DNA of 64,000 nucleotides from Prevotellaceae bacterium UBA2744 (GTDB lineage: Bacteria > Bacteroidota > Bacteroidia > Bacteroidales > Bacteroidaceae). This document shows positions 7,852 to 17,353 of this stretch, piece after piece. The position numbers and the translations under genes were made by a program. Every line of letters begins with the position of its first letter. The stretch's first letter is position 1. Location: contig DEJQ01000019.1 in NCBI GenBank assembly GCA_002353575.1, forward strand, positions 136,520-200,519. The letters run 5' to 3'. Under the pieces are notes generated by a model. It saw only the letters and a list, made by a program, of their open reading frames with translations. It ran no database searches and had not been told where the DNA came from.

Positions 7852-9606
7852 ATGGATATAGCAAACAACAACGAACAGCAGACCTATGAGTCTGTCAGCT
7901 TCGTAGAGGAAATACTGCGTAAGGATTTGGCAGAAGGTAAGAACGGCGGACGAATGCAGACTCGTTTCCCGCCGGAGCCAAACGGTTATCTTCACATAGG
8001 CCACGCCAAGGCCATTGCCCTCGACTTCGGAATGGCAAAGAAATACGGAGGCGTCTGCAACCTTCGCATGGACGACACCAACCCGCAGAAAGAAGACACG
8101 GAATATGTAGAGGCCATAAAGCGTGATATCGAGTGGCTCGGATTCAAGTGGGGCAACATCTACTACGCATCCGACTACTTCCAGCAGCTCTGGGACCTCG
8201 CCGTGGCTCTCATCAAGTCGGGCAAGGCTTATGTAGATGAACAGACCAGCGAACAGATAGCCGAACAGAAGGGCACACCGACACAGGCCGGAACTAACAG
8301 CCCCTTCCGCGACCGCCCCGTCGAGGAGAGCCTGCGCCTCTTCGAACAGATGAACAGCGGAACGATGGAACCCGGCAAGATGGTGCTCCGTGCCAAAATA
8401 GACATGGCAAGTCCGAATATGCACTTCCGCGACCCTATCATGTACCGTGTGCTTAATATGCCACACTGGCGTACAGGAAACAAATGGAATGCGTATCCTA
8501 TGTACGACTTCACCCACGGACAGTGTGACTACTGGGAAGGAGTGACCCACAGCTGGTGTACACTCGAATTTGTCAGCCACCGTCCGCTCTACGACCTCTT
8601 CGTCGATTGGGCAAAGATAGAGGGTGGGGACGACAAGCCGCTCGACGACAACCGCCCGCGACAGACCGAGTTCAACAAGCTCAACCTTACTCATATTCTA
8701 TTAAGTAAGCGCAACCTGCTTATCCTCGTAAATGAGAAGATTGTAAACGGATGGGACGACCCACGTATGCCCACTATCTGCGGATTCCGCCGTCGTGGTT
8801 ACAGCCCGGAAGGAATCCTCAGCTTCATAGACAAGATAGGATATACTAAGTTCGATGCACTCAACGAGATGTCTCTGTTCGAGAGTGCTGTCCGCGACGA
8901 CCTCAACAAGCGGGCTCAGCGTGTCAGTGCCGTACTCGACCCGCTTAGTCTTGTCATCACAAACTTCCCTGAAGGCGAAACCGAAGTATATACAGCACAG
9001 AACAATCCGGAGAACCCGGACGACGGAACACACGAGATAGAGTTCAGCCGCAAGCTGTGGATTGAACGCGAAGACTTCATGGAGGATGCTCCGAAGAAAT
9101 TCTTCCGTCTCGGTCCGGGCAAGGAAGTACGCCTGAAGAACTCCTACATCATCCGTTGTTCTGAAAACTCCGAGGAATGTATCGTAAAGGATGCAGACGG
9201 AAACATTGTCGAAGTACGTGCTGAATTGGTTCCCGACACCAAGACCGGTCAGGCTAATTCAAATATGAAGATAAAGGGCAAGACCATCCATTGGGTCAGC
9301 CAGGCACACTGTCTCGAAGCCGAGGTGCGCAACTACGACCGCCTGTGGCTCGTTGCCAATCCGCGCGACGAAGTAGCCAACTACTCTAAAGAGCATGGCG
9401 ACCTGCGCGGCATCGAGGCTATGCGTCCGTTCCTCAACCCTAACAGTCTTGAAATCAAGAAAGCCTACGTGGAGAAATGGCTGCAGACCCGCAAGCCGCT
9501 CGACTACCTGCAGTTCCAGCGCATCGGTTACTACAATGTCGATCCAGACTCTACACCAGACCACCTTGTGTTCAACCGCACAGTCGATCTGAAAGCATCA
9601 AAATAA
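7852..9606 (+). CDS. glnS: Glutaminyl-tRNA synthetase
   Basis: 584 residues, the usual size. It charges tRNA-Gln with glutamine in the cytoplasm. The class I HIGH motif is HIGH at residues 48-51 inside PEPNGYLHIGHAK. The KMSKS-equivalent is LLSKR near residue 284, followed by GWDDPRMPT as in the E. coli enzyme. The C-terminal anticodon-binding beta-barrels are present. The ATG at 7852 fits the promoter. A direct GlnRS means this organism need not rely on GatCAB transamidation for Gln-tRNA. Confidence 0.97.
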   Translation: MDIANNNEQQTYESVSFVEEILRKDLAEGKNGGRMQTRFPPEPNGYLHIGHAKAIALDFGMAKKYGGVCNLRMDDTNPQKEDTEYVEAIKRDIEWLGFKWGNIYYASDYFQQLWDLAVALIKSGKAYVDEQTSEQIAEQKGTPTQAGTNSPFRDRPVEESLRLFEQMNSGTMEPGKMVLRAKIDMASPNMHFRDPIMYRVLNMPHWRTGNKWNAYPMYDFTHGQCDYWEGVTHSWCTLEFVSHRPLYDLFVDWAKIEGGDDKPLDDNRPRQTEFNKLNLTHILLSKRNLLILVNEKIVNGWDDPRMPTICGFRRRGYSPEGILSFIDKIGYTKFDALNEMSLFESAVRDDLNKRAQRVSAVLDPLSLVITNFPEGETEVYTAQNNPENPDDGTHEIEFSRKLWIEREDFMEDAPKKFFRLGPGKEVRLKNSYIIRCSENSEECIVKDADGNIVEVRAELVPDTKTGQANSNMKIKGKTIHWVSQAHCLEAEVRNYDRLWLVANPRDEVANYSKEHGDLRGIEAMRPFLNPNSLEIKKAYVEKWLQTRKPLDYLQFQRIGYYNVDPDSTPDHLVFNRTVDLKASK

Positions 9607-9640
9607 TTCTAACAGAAGAAAATACAAAAATCACCATACC

Positions 9641-11128
9641 TTGCGGAACGACTATTTTGACAGTGATGAATTTCGTGAAATCCTCGATGTCTATGAAGAC
9701 TCGTTGAAGACTGGCATTACACCATATCTCGACATCGATGACTACTCTGACATTGCCGATTACTACATGAATTCCGACAATTCATCCGAAGCTATAAGAT
9801 GCGTGGAGAGCGGGCTCAATATATATCCTGACGAGCCCGTGCTTCTGCTCATCAAGTCCGGTGCATACATTTATCTGCATCGCTTCGAGGAAGCTGAAGA
9901 GATAGTCGAGTCGCTTTCTGCTGCCGGCAACAACGAAGTGGCATACCAGAAGGCACAGTTGCAATATGCCCTTCACGACAATACGGAGAAGGCTGAGGAG
10001 ATGTTTGCCGCATGGCTGGCAGACGAACGCGAAAATGCCTTCAACGACGAGGAAGACGCGGAACAACGTGAAGAGTACATCCGCGACAACTACATCCATG
10101 TAATCACATCACTCATCGAACTGGCTCCAGGTCATGTTTACGACGAGGAAGTGGTGAAGCGATGGGTAGAACTATATATCGTCAACTTCTCTCCGCTCGG
10201 CAATTACGACAGCGACCTGATTCTTGCTGACACAGTCCGTTCAGAGTGTCTCTATGATATGGTCATTAGGGTATATGGCAACCTGCTCGAAACCAATCCG
10301 TATCTGTCGCACGGATGGACTATCCTCTCCGCTGCCCAGTTTACCTGCAACCAGGTTGACGAGGCTCTCGACTCTGTTGAGTTCGCCTTGGCTATCGACC
10401 CCGAAGATACCGATGCCATGCTTACGAAAGCCCACTGCCTGATGTTTCGTGAGAACTATGCCGATGCAGCACCTATTCTTGAGGAATATGTCAAGCGCAC
10501 CCACGACGGCAGCCAGCAGCTGGCACTTGCCACCTGTTATGTAGAGAATGAGAACACCACCGCAGCACTTCGCTGTCTGCAGAAGGCAGAGATATTCTTC
10601 ACGCGTTATTCTTCCGACAAGGACTACTACGCCAGTGCCTGCTTTGAGATGGCAGACCTCTACTTCGCGCTCAATCGTCTTGATAGGGCACGAAAATATA
10701 TTGACAGGGCTGTGCGTCTCTCGCCCGACGAGATAGAGTTCAACCTGCTTAATGCCACCCTGAAGCTGGCAGAGGATAAGTTTGACGAAGCCTTGCCGCT
10801 TTTCATTAGCTATATACAGAATCAGGATGATGTGGTTAATGCCGTCGTGAAGATAGCCACCCGGCTCATCGTATTCAATCTCGATCCTGTAGCACTCGAA
10901 CTTCTCGACATCATCGAGCGCACATCTGTGAACTATGAAGGAACCGAGAATATATATCCTTACAAGGCGCTCATCTATCTTCGTCGGAAAGACTACAAAC
11001 TTGCAGCCCAGTATATGAAACTGGGCGAGCTGCATTGTCCCGAGCTGACCCAGTGGGTGCTGTCCGACAATATACCCGTAGGAATGTCGCTTTCACGCTA
11101 TTGCGAGATTATCTCAAAGCGAAAGTGA
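9641..11128 (+). CDS. Tetratricopeptide-repeat protein
   Basis: About 495 residues, acidic and helical, with repeated TPR-like helix pairs, for example around ALDSVEFALAIDPEDTDAML and YIDRAVRLSPDEIEFNLLNA. There is no signal peptide or membrane segment, so it is probably a cytoplasmic scaffold. The only in-frame start ahead of the conserved-looking N-terminus (NDYFDSDEFREIL) is a TTG at 9641; the next ATG would remove part of the protein. It lies 34 bp after glnS and may be cotranscribed. Partners cannot be told from the sequence. Confidence 0.8.
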   Translation: MRNDYFDSDEFREILDVYEDSLKTGITPYLDIDDYSDIADYYMNSDNSSEAIRCVESGLNIYPDEPVLLLIKSGAYIYLHRFEEAEEIVESLSAAGNNEVAYQKAQLQYALHDNTEKAEEMFAAWLADERENAFNDEEDAEQREEYIRDNYIHVITSLIELAPGHVYDEEVVKRWVELYIVNFSPLGNYDSDLILADTVRSECLYDMVIRVYGNLLETNPYLSHGWTILSAAQFTCNQVDEALDSVEFALAIDPEDTDAMLTKAHCLMFRENYADAAPILEEYVKRTHDGSQQLALATCYVENENTTAALRCLQKAEIFFTRYSSDKDYYASACFEMADLYFALNRLDRARKYIDRAVRLSPDEIEFNLLNATLKLAEDKFDEALPLFISYIQNQDDVVNAVVKIATRLIVFNLDPVALELLDIIERTSVNYEGTENIYPYKALIYLRRKDYKLAAQYMKLGELHCPELTQWVLSDNIPVGMSLSRYCEIISKRK

Positions 11129-11197
11129 CACCAGTCTTAGTCCATGAAAAGGAAATCGGTATCGTCTTAGCGTCTTAACTTCTGTATAGAGGCATCA

Positions 11198-12775
11198 TCA
11201 GTTCTTGATAGTCAGTTTCCGTGTGTTTTTCTTTATGATATTATAAGCAGAGTAGATACCCAGCTCACCTGCCTTCGACAGGTCCTGAATGGCAGCTTCG
11301 GTCTGGTCTGAAAGCAGCTTCAGCAGTCCGCGGTTGTAGTATGCCTCGGCGAAGATAGGATTAATGCTGATGGCAGTATCCAGATTTATGATAGCATCGG
11401 CAATGTTTCCGTTGTGTGCCTGTTCGTATGCCTTTTCGAAATATTTCATGGCATCGTCCGGAGCCACTTCTTTATATAGCTTCGAAGTCTTCTCCTGGGG
11501 CTTTATGAGGGTAGTCTCCACATTCCGGTTCTGCACCTTACCTCTTATTTCGCTCGAATACTGCTTGGTTGCTTCCTCGTCGTCGGCAACCACCAGGCTC
11601 TGGTAGTCATCTATGTTGCGTTCCGACTGCTTTCTGGTCTTGTTCTTCTGGCGCGAAGTGGCAGTAGCATAGCCATATCGGTGGGCGATCTCCTCTCTCA
11701 GCACATGATCCTCGTCGCGTTTTGCTCCATTCAGGTCACCGATCTTACGTTTTGCGGCAGCTCGCCGTTGGTAACCGTATAGAAACTTCGGATATTCCTT
11801 GATTACGGTTGTGTAGTCGCGGATAGCCTCGGCATACTCTCCGATATTGTCGAGCAATGTGGCGCGGTTGAAGATAGCCATCATGTCGTCGGGGTCTTTC
11901 TCGATGATGAAATTGAAATCCTCGATAGCCAGATTGTCCTCACCCACATTGGCGCGGAGCAGTCCTCGGTTATAGTGTCCGATGAAGTTGTTCGGGTCGA
12001 TCGACAGAGCCTGGTCATAGTCCTGCATGGCTCCCCTGTAGTTATTCTGATGGTAACGGCAGAGAGCACGGTTTATGTAATTGCCCGGTTGTTTAGGCTG
12101 TAGCCGCAAAGCCTCGTCGAACATACCCTCGGCATCCTTGTATTGCTCTCTGTTTACCAGCAGCATGGCCTTTGCCGTCAGGGCAGGCACATTGTACTTG
12201 TCCACTTCGAGAGCCTTGTCGATAAACTCCTCAGCTTTGATGGTGTCGCCCGCCTGCATTTTTATCTGACTCTTTATGGTGTAGCCCTCCGCCTGCTTAG
12301 GCCATTTCTTGATCATGATGTCGCAGATAGAGTCAGCCACTTGCATACTGTCCATTTGCAGGTAGCATATGGTCAGGTTATGCCACAGGGTCTTGCTTCC
12401 AGGTTCCACCTCCACAGCCTTCGTATAGTCCTCGGCTGCACCGCTGAGCTTGCCGAGTTTTATTCTCGCAAGTCCTCTTACCTGATAACTGTTGGGGTAA
12501 AAGGGATTCTTCTCTATTGCCTTTGTGCAGTCTGCCTCGGCACCTGTGAAATCATCCAGGTAGAATTTGGCCAGTCCGCGGAAGAAATACGGTTCGTAGA
12601 GGTATGGCTTGGAGTTTATGACCAGGTTGAAATACTGTATAGCCAAAACATAATCGTCGAAATAGATTGCATTCCGTCCGATATCTATCATTCGCGAAGT
12701 GTTTATCTGCGCCTGGGCAGGAAACAGCGACGACAGACTGAGCAGCAGACTCAGTATTATTTGTTTGGCTTGCAT
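11198..12775 (-). CDS. Exported tetratricopeptide-repeat protein
   Basis: 525 residues with a signal peptide (MQAKQIILSLLLSLSSLFPAQAQ, cut here to its core LLLSLSSLFPAQA). Many regular TPR units follow, for example AIEDFNFIIEKDPDDMMAIF and AIRDYTTVIKEYPKFLYGY. A charged linker (about 360-400, rich in K, R and Q) separates the repeats from a last C-terminal pair. It probably works in the periplasm as a protein-protein scaffold. The start overlaps the end of def by 19 bp, so it is translated as part of the ruvX-def-TPR operon. The specific function is unknown. Confidence 0.85.
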   Translation of the reverse strand: MQAKQIILSLLLSLSSLFPAQAQINTSRMIDIGRNAIYFDDYVLAIQYFNLVINSKPYLYEPYFFRGLAKFYLDDFTGAEADCTKAIEKNPFYPNSYQVRGLARIKLGKLSGAAEDYTKAVEVEPGSKTLWHNLTICYLQMDSMQVADSICDIMIKKWPKQAEGYTIKSQIKMQAGDTIKAEEFIDKALEVDKYNVPALTAKAMLLVNREQYKDAEGMFDEALRLQPKQPGNYINRALCRYHQNNYRGAMQDYDQALSIDPNNFIGHYNRGLLRANVGEDNLAIEDFNFIIEKDPDDMMAIFNRATLLDNIGEYAEAIRDYTTVIKEYPKFLYGYQRRAAAKRKIGDLNGAKRDEDHVLREEIAHRYGYATATSRQKNKTRKQSERNIDDYQSLVVADDEEATKQYSSEIRGKVQNRNVETTLIKPQEKTSKLYKEVAPDDAMKYFEKAYEQAHNGNIADAIINLDTAISINPIFAEAYYNRGLLKLLSDQTEAAIQDLSKAGELGIYSAYNIIKKNTRKLTIKN

Positions 12776-13311
12776 TTATACGAAGCGCTAAACTTATTTT
12801 TAGTCATTGCTACGAGTTTCGACTTCAGCATCTGCTTGCGCAGCGGCCCCAGACGATCTACGAACATCTTTCCGTCCAGATGGTCGTTCTCGTGCTGAAT
12901 CACACGGGCTGGGAAATCGTCGAACCACTCTTCATGCTCTTCGAAATTCTCGTCCAGATAGTTCAGCAGCACTCGCTTCGGACGCTTCACATTCTCGTGG
13001 ATGCCAGGCACCGACAGGCATCCCTCTTCATACGACACCTGTTCGTCGCTCAGCTCTACTATCTCGGGATTGATGAATGTCTTCAGGTAGCCCTTGAATT
13101 CCGGATGCTCCTCGCTCAGACAGTCCAGATCCACGATAAACAGTCTGATGGGCAGTCCCACTTGTGGTGCTGCCAGTCCCACACCCTCCGAATTGCGCAG
13201 GGTTTCATACATGTTCTTTATCAGTTCTTTCAGGTCGGGATAATTCTCTTCCACTTCTTCGGCAACTTGTCTCAGTACAGGTTGTCCGAATATGTACATT
13301 GGTAAAACCAT
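12757..13311 (-). CDS. def: Peptide deformylase
   Basis: 184 residues. It removes the formyl group from the N-terminal methionine of new proteins and needs a metal ion. All three signature motifs are present: GVGLAAPQVG, EGCLSVPG (Cys ligand) and QHENDHLDGKMF (HExxH ligands and catalytic Glu). The start MVLPMYIFGQPVLR is the normal Bacteroidetes form. It is one base downstream of the ruvX stop and overlaps the following TPR gene. Confidence 0.97.
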   Translation of the reverse strand: MVLPMYIFGQPVLRQVAEEVEENYPDLKELIKNMYETLRNSEGVGLAAPQVGLPIRLFIVDLDCLSEEHPEFKGYLKTFINPEIVELSDEQVSYEEGCLSVPGIHENVKRPKRVLLNYLDENFEEHEEWFDDFPARVIQHENDHLDGKMFVDRLGPLRKQMLKSKLVAMTKNKFSASYKCKPNK

Positions 13312-13312
13312 A

Positions 13313-13732
13313 TTATATAAAGTGTTTATTATGTTCTAAGTATTCTTGAAGAATGATCGTAGCCGAAATCTTATCCACCAGTGCCTTGTCCTGCCGGGCT
13401 TTCTTGCCTATGCCCGAAGCCAGCATTGCCTTGTGTGCCAGCACCGATGTGAACCGTTCATCGTACATCTCGACTTTCTTCTCCGGATACAGCTTCCGCA
13501 GTCTGTTCACGAACGGGGTGATTCGCTTCATGTTCTCTGAATCCTCGCCGTCCATCTGTCTGGGATAGCCTACGACGATGGTCTCCACCTCTTCTTTCTC
13601 CATGTAGTCCTTCAGAAAAGCCTCCAGTTTTACAGTTTCTACCGTTTCCAGTCCGTTGGCGATGATCTGCATGGGGTCAGTCACGGCTATGCCTGTCCGC
13701 TTCTTTCCGTAGTCTATGGATAGGATTCTCAT
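13313..13732 (-). CDS. ruvX: RuvX/YqgF family RNase H-fold nuclease
   Basis: 139 residues, family length. The N-terminal LSIDYGKKRTGIAVTDP carries the first catalytic Asp, MYDERFTS the second acidic motif, and DKISATIILQEYL the C-terminal acidic helix. The family acts in 16S rRNA 5' end processing and was first predicted to be a Holliday junction resolvase. It is first gene of the ruvX-def-TPR operon. Confidence 0.92.
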   Translation of the reverse strand: MRILSIDYGKKRTGIAVTDPMQIIANGLETVETVKLEAFLKDYMEKEEVETIVVGYPRQMDGEDSENMKRITPFVNRLRKLYPEKKVEMYDERFTSVLAHKAMLASGIGKKARQDKALVDKISATIILQEYLEHNKHFI

Positions 13733-13767
13733 TGGGCTTAAGGTTTCAAGTTTTCAATTATGCATTA

Positions 13768-16743
13768 TCAATACCATTTTACAGAACTTGAGTACGAACT
13801 CTTCTTGTCGTACTTCAGTGCGTCGGTAAGTACCGAAGCATTAGCTCTCAGTGTTATGTTATATGATGTGAACGTACCGAACACCAGTCCGCAACTCATG
13901 TTGAAGCAGTGCATATCGCGTGAGATGTTTACGGTTGTCATTGAAATCTTACGTCTAGTGAAGTCCCATCCCGACGAGGCACTGATATTCCAGTTGCTCG
14001 CCAGTTTTATGCTGCCCGAGAAGTTCAGGTTGTGGGTGAACTTATACGGATAGCGCATTGTCCTTCGGTTTATCTCTGCCGAGCGGTCTTCCGCCATGTT
14101 GATACCATACGAGATGCTGAATGACCAGGGCAGGTTGAACTTCATATATCCGTCTTCGTCCAGTCCGCTCGTGTCCTCTTTCTCGTTCTTTTGTCTGCGC
14201 CGGCTCCTCAGGTTGCCTTTCTTCTCCTTCTCTTCTTCGTTTACCTCTTCCTCTCCGTTCTTCTTCTTGTCCTCCTTTTCTTCTTCGTCATACTTGTGTC
14301 TGCCGAAGAGTTTTCCGAGCGCATCCCTGAATTTCTTGAAACTTTGGTTGTTGAACGAATATGAAAGGTTTTTGCTTATACCCTGGAAGCGTCCGAACCT
14401 TCCGTACGACCATTCTGTCCTGTCGCCTACGATGACGTTTCCGTTCTTGTCGAATGCATAGGCATAGGTGGCAAACACCGCAGCCAGATTTAGGGAGAAC
14501 TTTCCGTATTTCAGACGGATTCGTGTGTTCAGGTTACTCCATTTCTGTCGTGTGGCAGCCATGTTATACGATATGTTGGCACCCAATTCGTCGATGATGC
14601 TAATCTTCTTTATACCACTCGTATCTTTGTCCGACTTGATCTTCATCTCAATGTTGTTCGAGATGTCGAAGCTGACACTTCCCGTTTTGCCTGTTCCTGG
14701 CACTCCATACAGGGACCCTGCATAGGGCGAATAAGTCACCAGAGTCACGTTACCCTGTGTGTCGGTCTTCGTATAGGTATCGTAATATCCCCATGTCGAA
14801 GTGCTGAAGTCAGGTGCCCAGTTGAAGCTTATCGAAGGCGAGAACACATGTCGTATCATCTGAATTTTATCGCCGAATATCTTCCTGTTAGGCTTGTAGA
14901 ATCCATACAGCTTCGTGTTGATGGACAAATTGGTTGTGAAGTCATACACACGGTTAAATCCCCACACCGTGTCTCTCACCACAGTCTGCTTCTCGCGGTT
15001 CCAGTCCTGATTCACCTTATGTGTGTACCATCGTTCATTGTAGGTGATGCCAGGAGTCACATTGATATACTTCAGTATGGTGAACGAAGCATTGATTGGA
15101 ATGGTGTGACGCATACCATTGTTCCAGTCCTTAATCAGGTTCGACTTCAGAAGTCTGTTCTCCTTGGTCGAGATACTGTTCGACAGTGAACCGGTATATG
15201 CAAAGGATATCTTCTCATACCAACGTTCCTTGCCGGCCGCCTTCTTGCGCTTGAACGGATAGAAACGACTTACCATAATCGACAAGTTAGGCAGGGTTAC
15301 GGAGAGCATAGAGTCACGCATATTCTGTGATATGTTAGCTGATGCCGTAATCGACAGACCTATTTTCGGGAATGAATGCGAATAGCTTATGGAAGATGTT
15401 CTCGTGCTTTGCGAATACGAGGTGGGATTATAGAGCGAAGTAAGGTTTTTCTTCTCGTAACTCTGTGTGGCGAAGTTCACACTGGCCGAAAAATTACTGT
15501 TCGGACTGGCCTTCGGGTCCTGTTGGTGATTCCATTGCAGCTTGAAGTTCTTCGACACATTATAGTCCGGCATGTTCTTTTCGCCTTCCTTCGTCACTTG
15601 ATAGTTGAAATAGAAATTACCCTGATACTTATACCTCTTCTTATATGTCGATTGGGCACCGATGCCCCACGAACCCTTCGTGAAGATTTCTCCCGTAAGT
15701 CGCAAATCGACATTGTCGTTAATGGCAAGGTAGTAACCTCCGTCGCGCAGGTAGAAACCTCTGGTCGATTCGTCGCCATACGACGGCATAATGATACCTG
15801 ACGAATACTTGCTGGTGAAGGGGAAGTAGGCAAACGGAATGGCGAGGGGTAGGGGCACATCCTCGATTACGAGCCATGCAGGACCTGAGAACACACTTTT
15901 TCCCGTGTGCACCTTTGCCCGGCTCAGCGCTATGTAAAAGTGCGGATGCTCCTCGTCGCAGGTGGTGTATCGTCCGTGTCGCAGATACAGATCATCGTCC
16001 TGTCCCTTTTTCGATTCCTCGCTCGTCAGGAATCCGTCCTGCTGCTGAGTATATACATTCTCGATGAATCCCTTCTTCGTCTTGAAGTTGTACGACATCT
16101 TCTCCATCTCGTAACTGTCTTCGCCCTCCTTGAATATAGGAGTGCCATACAGCTTACCCAGTGAATCCAGGGCACCTACGGCATGCACAATAGAACTGTC
16201 CATATTCATCTTTATCTCCTCCGACTTCAGTTCTATGTTTGTATAGTTCACCTGAGCATCACCATACAGGATAGCATTCTTATCGCCCATCATGAAAACC
16301 ACCGAGTCGTTAGCGGTATAAACCACGGGAGCTTCGAGCGGCGGGTCCTTCTTGCTTGCGTTTATGGAGTCTTGGACTGCAGCAATCGAGTCGTTCCACT
16401 GCACAGCTTTCCTCGTCTGCTTTACCTCGTAGGCATCCATCAGCGAATCGAGAGCTACGAGCGAGAGCGAATCCATCCGTGCCAGACTGTCCTTGCTGAT
16501 TCCCAGTTCGGCGAGAATCTTGTCCGACAATCTCTTCACCGAGTCCGCCTTCAGGTCTATTTCCGACATTTTTGTCTCGCCAGCATCCTTTAGAGTGGAA
16601 TCAACCTTCAGAGAATCAGTGACTGAATCGGGCACAGCACCCATGAAAGGAGTGCGTCCAACAAAAAAACCACCAAAGCCGAACACCGAGAATGTGGCTA
16701 AGGTAAGCAGCATCACCACCAATATATATTGTCTGATTCTCAA
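13768..16743 (-). CDS. lptD: LptD/OstA-like LPS assembly outer-membrane protein
   Basis: 991 residues. An N-terminal hydrophobic stretch (residues 4-25) acts as signal peptide or anchor. A Ser/Asp-rich linker follows, then an OstA/LptA-like beta-jellyroll (about 155-270, starting DSVVFMMGDKNAILYGDAQV), then a long beta-barrel rich in aromatic strand ends up to the terminal Tyr. LptD inserts lipopolysaccharide into the outer leaflet together with LptE. Near residues 830-875 there is a highly charged insertion of runs of Glu, Lys and Arg, probably a loop. A -7 box is 22 bp upstream. It looks monocistronic; ruvX begins 36 bp downstream of its stop. Confidence 0.87.
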   Translation of the reverse strand: MRIRQYILVVMLLTLATFSVFGFGGFFVGRTPFMGAVPDSVTDSLKVDSTLKDAGETKMSEIDLKADSVKRLSDKILAELGISKDSLARMDSLSLVALDSLMDAYEVKQTRKAVQWNDSIAAVQDSINASKKDPPLEAPVVYTANDSVVFMMGDKNAILYGDAQVNYTNIELKSEEIKMNMDSSIVHAVGALDSLGKLYGTPIFKEGEDSYEMEKMSYNFKTKKGFIENVYTQQQDGFLTSEESKKGQDDDLYLRHGRYTTCDEEHPHFYIALSRAKVHTGKSVFSGPAWLVIEDVPLPLAIPFAYFPFTSKYSSGIIMPSYGDESTRGFYLRDGGYYLAINDNVDLRLTGEIFTKGSWGIGAQSTYKKRYKYQGNFYFNYQVTKEGEKNMPDYNVSKNFKLQWNHQQDPKASPNSNFSASVNFATQSYEKKNLTSLYNPTSYSQSTRTSSISYSHSFPKIGLSITASANISQNMRDSMLSVTLPNLSIMVSRFYPFKRKKAAGKERWYEKISFAYTGSLSNSISTKENRLLKSNLIKDWNNGMRHTIPINASFTILKYINVTPGITYNERWYTHKVNQDWNREKQTVVRDTVWGFNRVYDFTTNLSINTKLYGFYKPNRKIFGDKIQMIRHVFSPSISFNWAPDFSTSTWGYYDTYTKTDTQGNVTLVTYSPYAGSLYGVPGTGKTGSVSFDISNNIEMKIKSDKDTSGIKKISIIDELGANISYNMAATRQKWSNLNTRIRLKYGKFSLNLAAVFATYAYAFDKNGNVIVGDRTEWSYGRFGRFQGISKNLSYSFNNQSFKKFRDALGKLFGRHKYDEEEKEDKKKNGEEEVNEEEKEKKGNLRSRRRQKNEKEDTSGLDEDGYMKFNLPWSFSISYGINMAEDRSAEINRRTMRYPYKFTHNLNFSGSIKLASNWNISASSGWDFTRRKISMTTVNISRDMHCFNMSCGLVFGTFTSYNITLRANASVLTDALKYDKKSSYSSSVKWY

Positions 16744-16764
16744 ATTGCCATTGTAAAAACGGCA

Positions 16765-16772
16765 CGAAGGTA
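16765..16772 (-). promoter_or_regulatory. -7 box of lptD
   Basis: On the minus strand this reads TACCTTCG, a TAnnTTYG -7 element 22 bp ahead of the lptD ATG. No correctly spaced -33 TTTG is seen. Confidence 0.55.
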
Positions 16773-17296
16773 CGCAATATTCTCCAAAAATACTCTATAA
16801 AAAAATAAAATTTAACCATCGGCTACATTATTTATATCCAAAACGCGGACGTTCCTCCAAAATGCATTACAACATAAAAACCGCATCCTTAAATTCTCTT
16901 TATTGATTCGTGTGTGTGTGCTGTTAAACTAAGAATTTTTTGTTTCTAAACTTAGAAAAAATTTTTTTCTAGTTATGTAGCAAAAATCGTTGTTCTTTTG
17001 TCTGTTTCCAACAATACTGCAAAGGTGCAAAAAATTAGGAGGGGAGTCCTGCTTTTCAATTGTTTTTCCATGAAACAATCGAAGCGAATAACCTCAGGGC
17101 GTTTTGAGAAATTTGTTTTGACAAATTATAAGGAGTATAATATGGAATTTAAACCTTGTGCGGCTCAGGTCAGATTGGAATATTGTAGAAGAACAAACGG
17201 ATACTATGTGGGATGATTTCCTAATGAAGAAAGTAGAGATTTTTTATCCTGTGGGCAGTTCGAAGTTGCTCTACAGGAGAAATCTGCGCTGAGTAT

Positions 17297-17328
17297 ATTG
17301 GACATGTAAAAGGAAATGCGTACTTTTG
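17297..17328 (+). promoter_or_regulatory. Promoter of upp
   Basis: TACTTTTG (17321-17328) matches TAnnTTTG. ATTG (17297-17300), one base from TTTG, is exactly 20 bp upstream. The ATG of upp is 26 bp downstream. Confidence 0.7.
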
Positions 17329-17353
17329 CAGCATAATAAAAACACTATACATT

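Larger units (their letters stand above)
16744..17353. other. 610-bp intergenic region between lptD and upp
   Basis: AT-rich with homopolymer runs and a short TG run near 16911. It holds the lptD promoter at the left edge and the upp promoter at the right edge. A reading frame at 16998-17216 and a second, shifted frame from about 17159 to 17291 (containing MWDDFLMKKVEIFYPVG) look protein-like in part but do not join. This could be an eroded small gene, but I do not recognise it and do not call a CDS. Confidence 0.5.
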
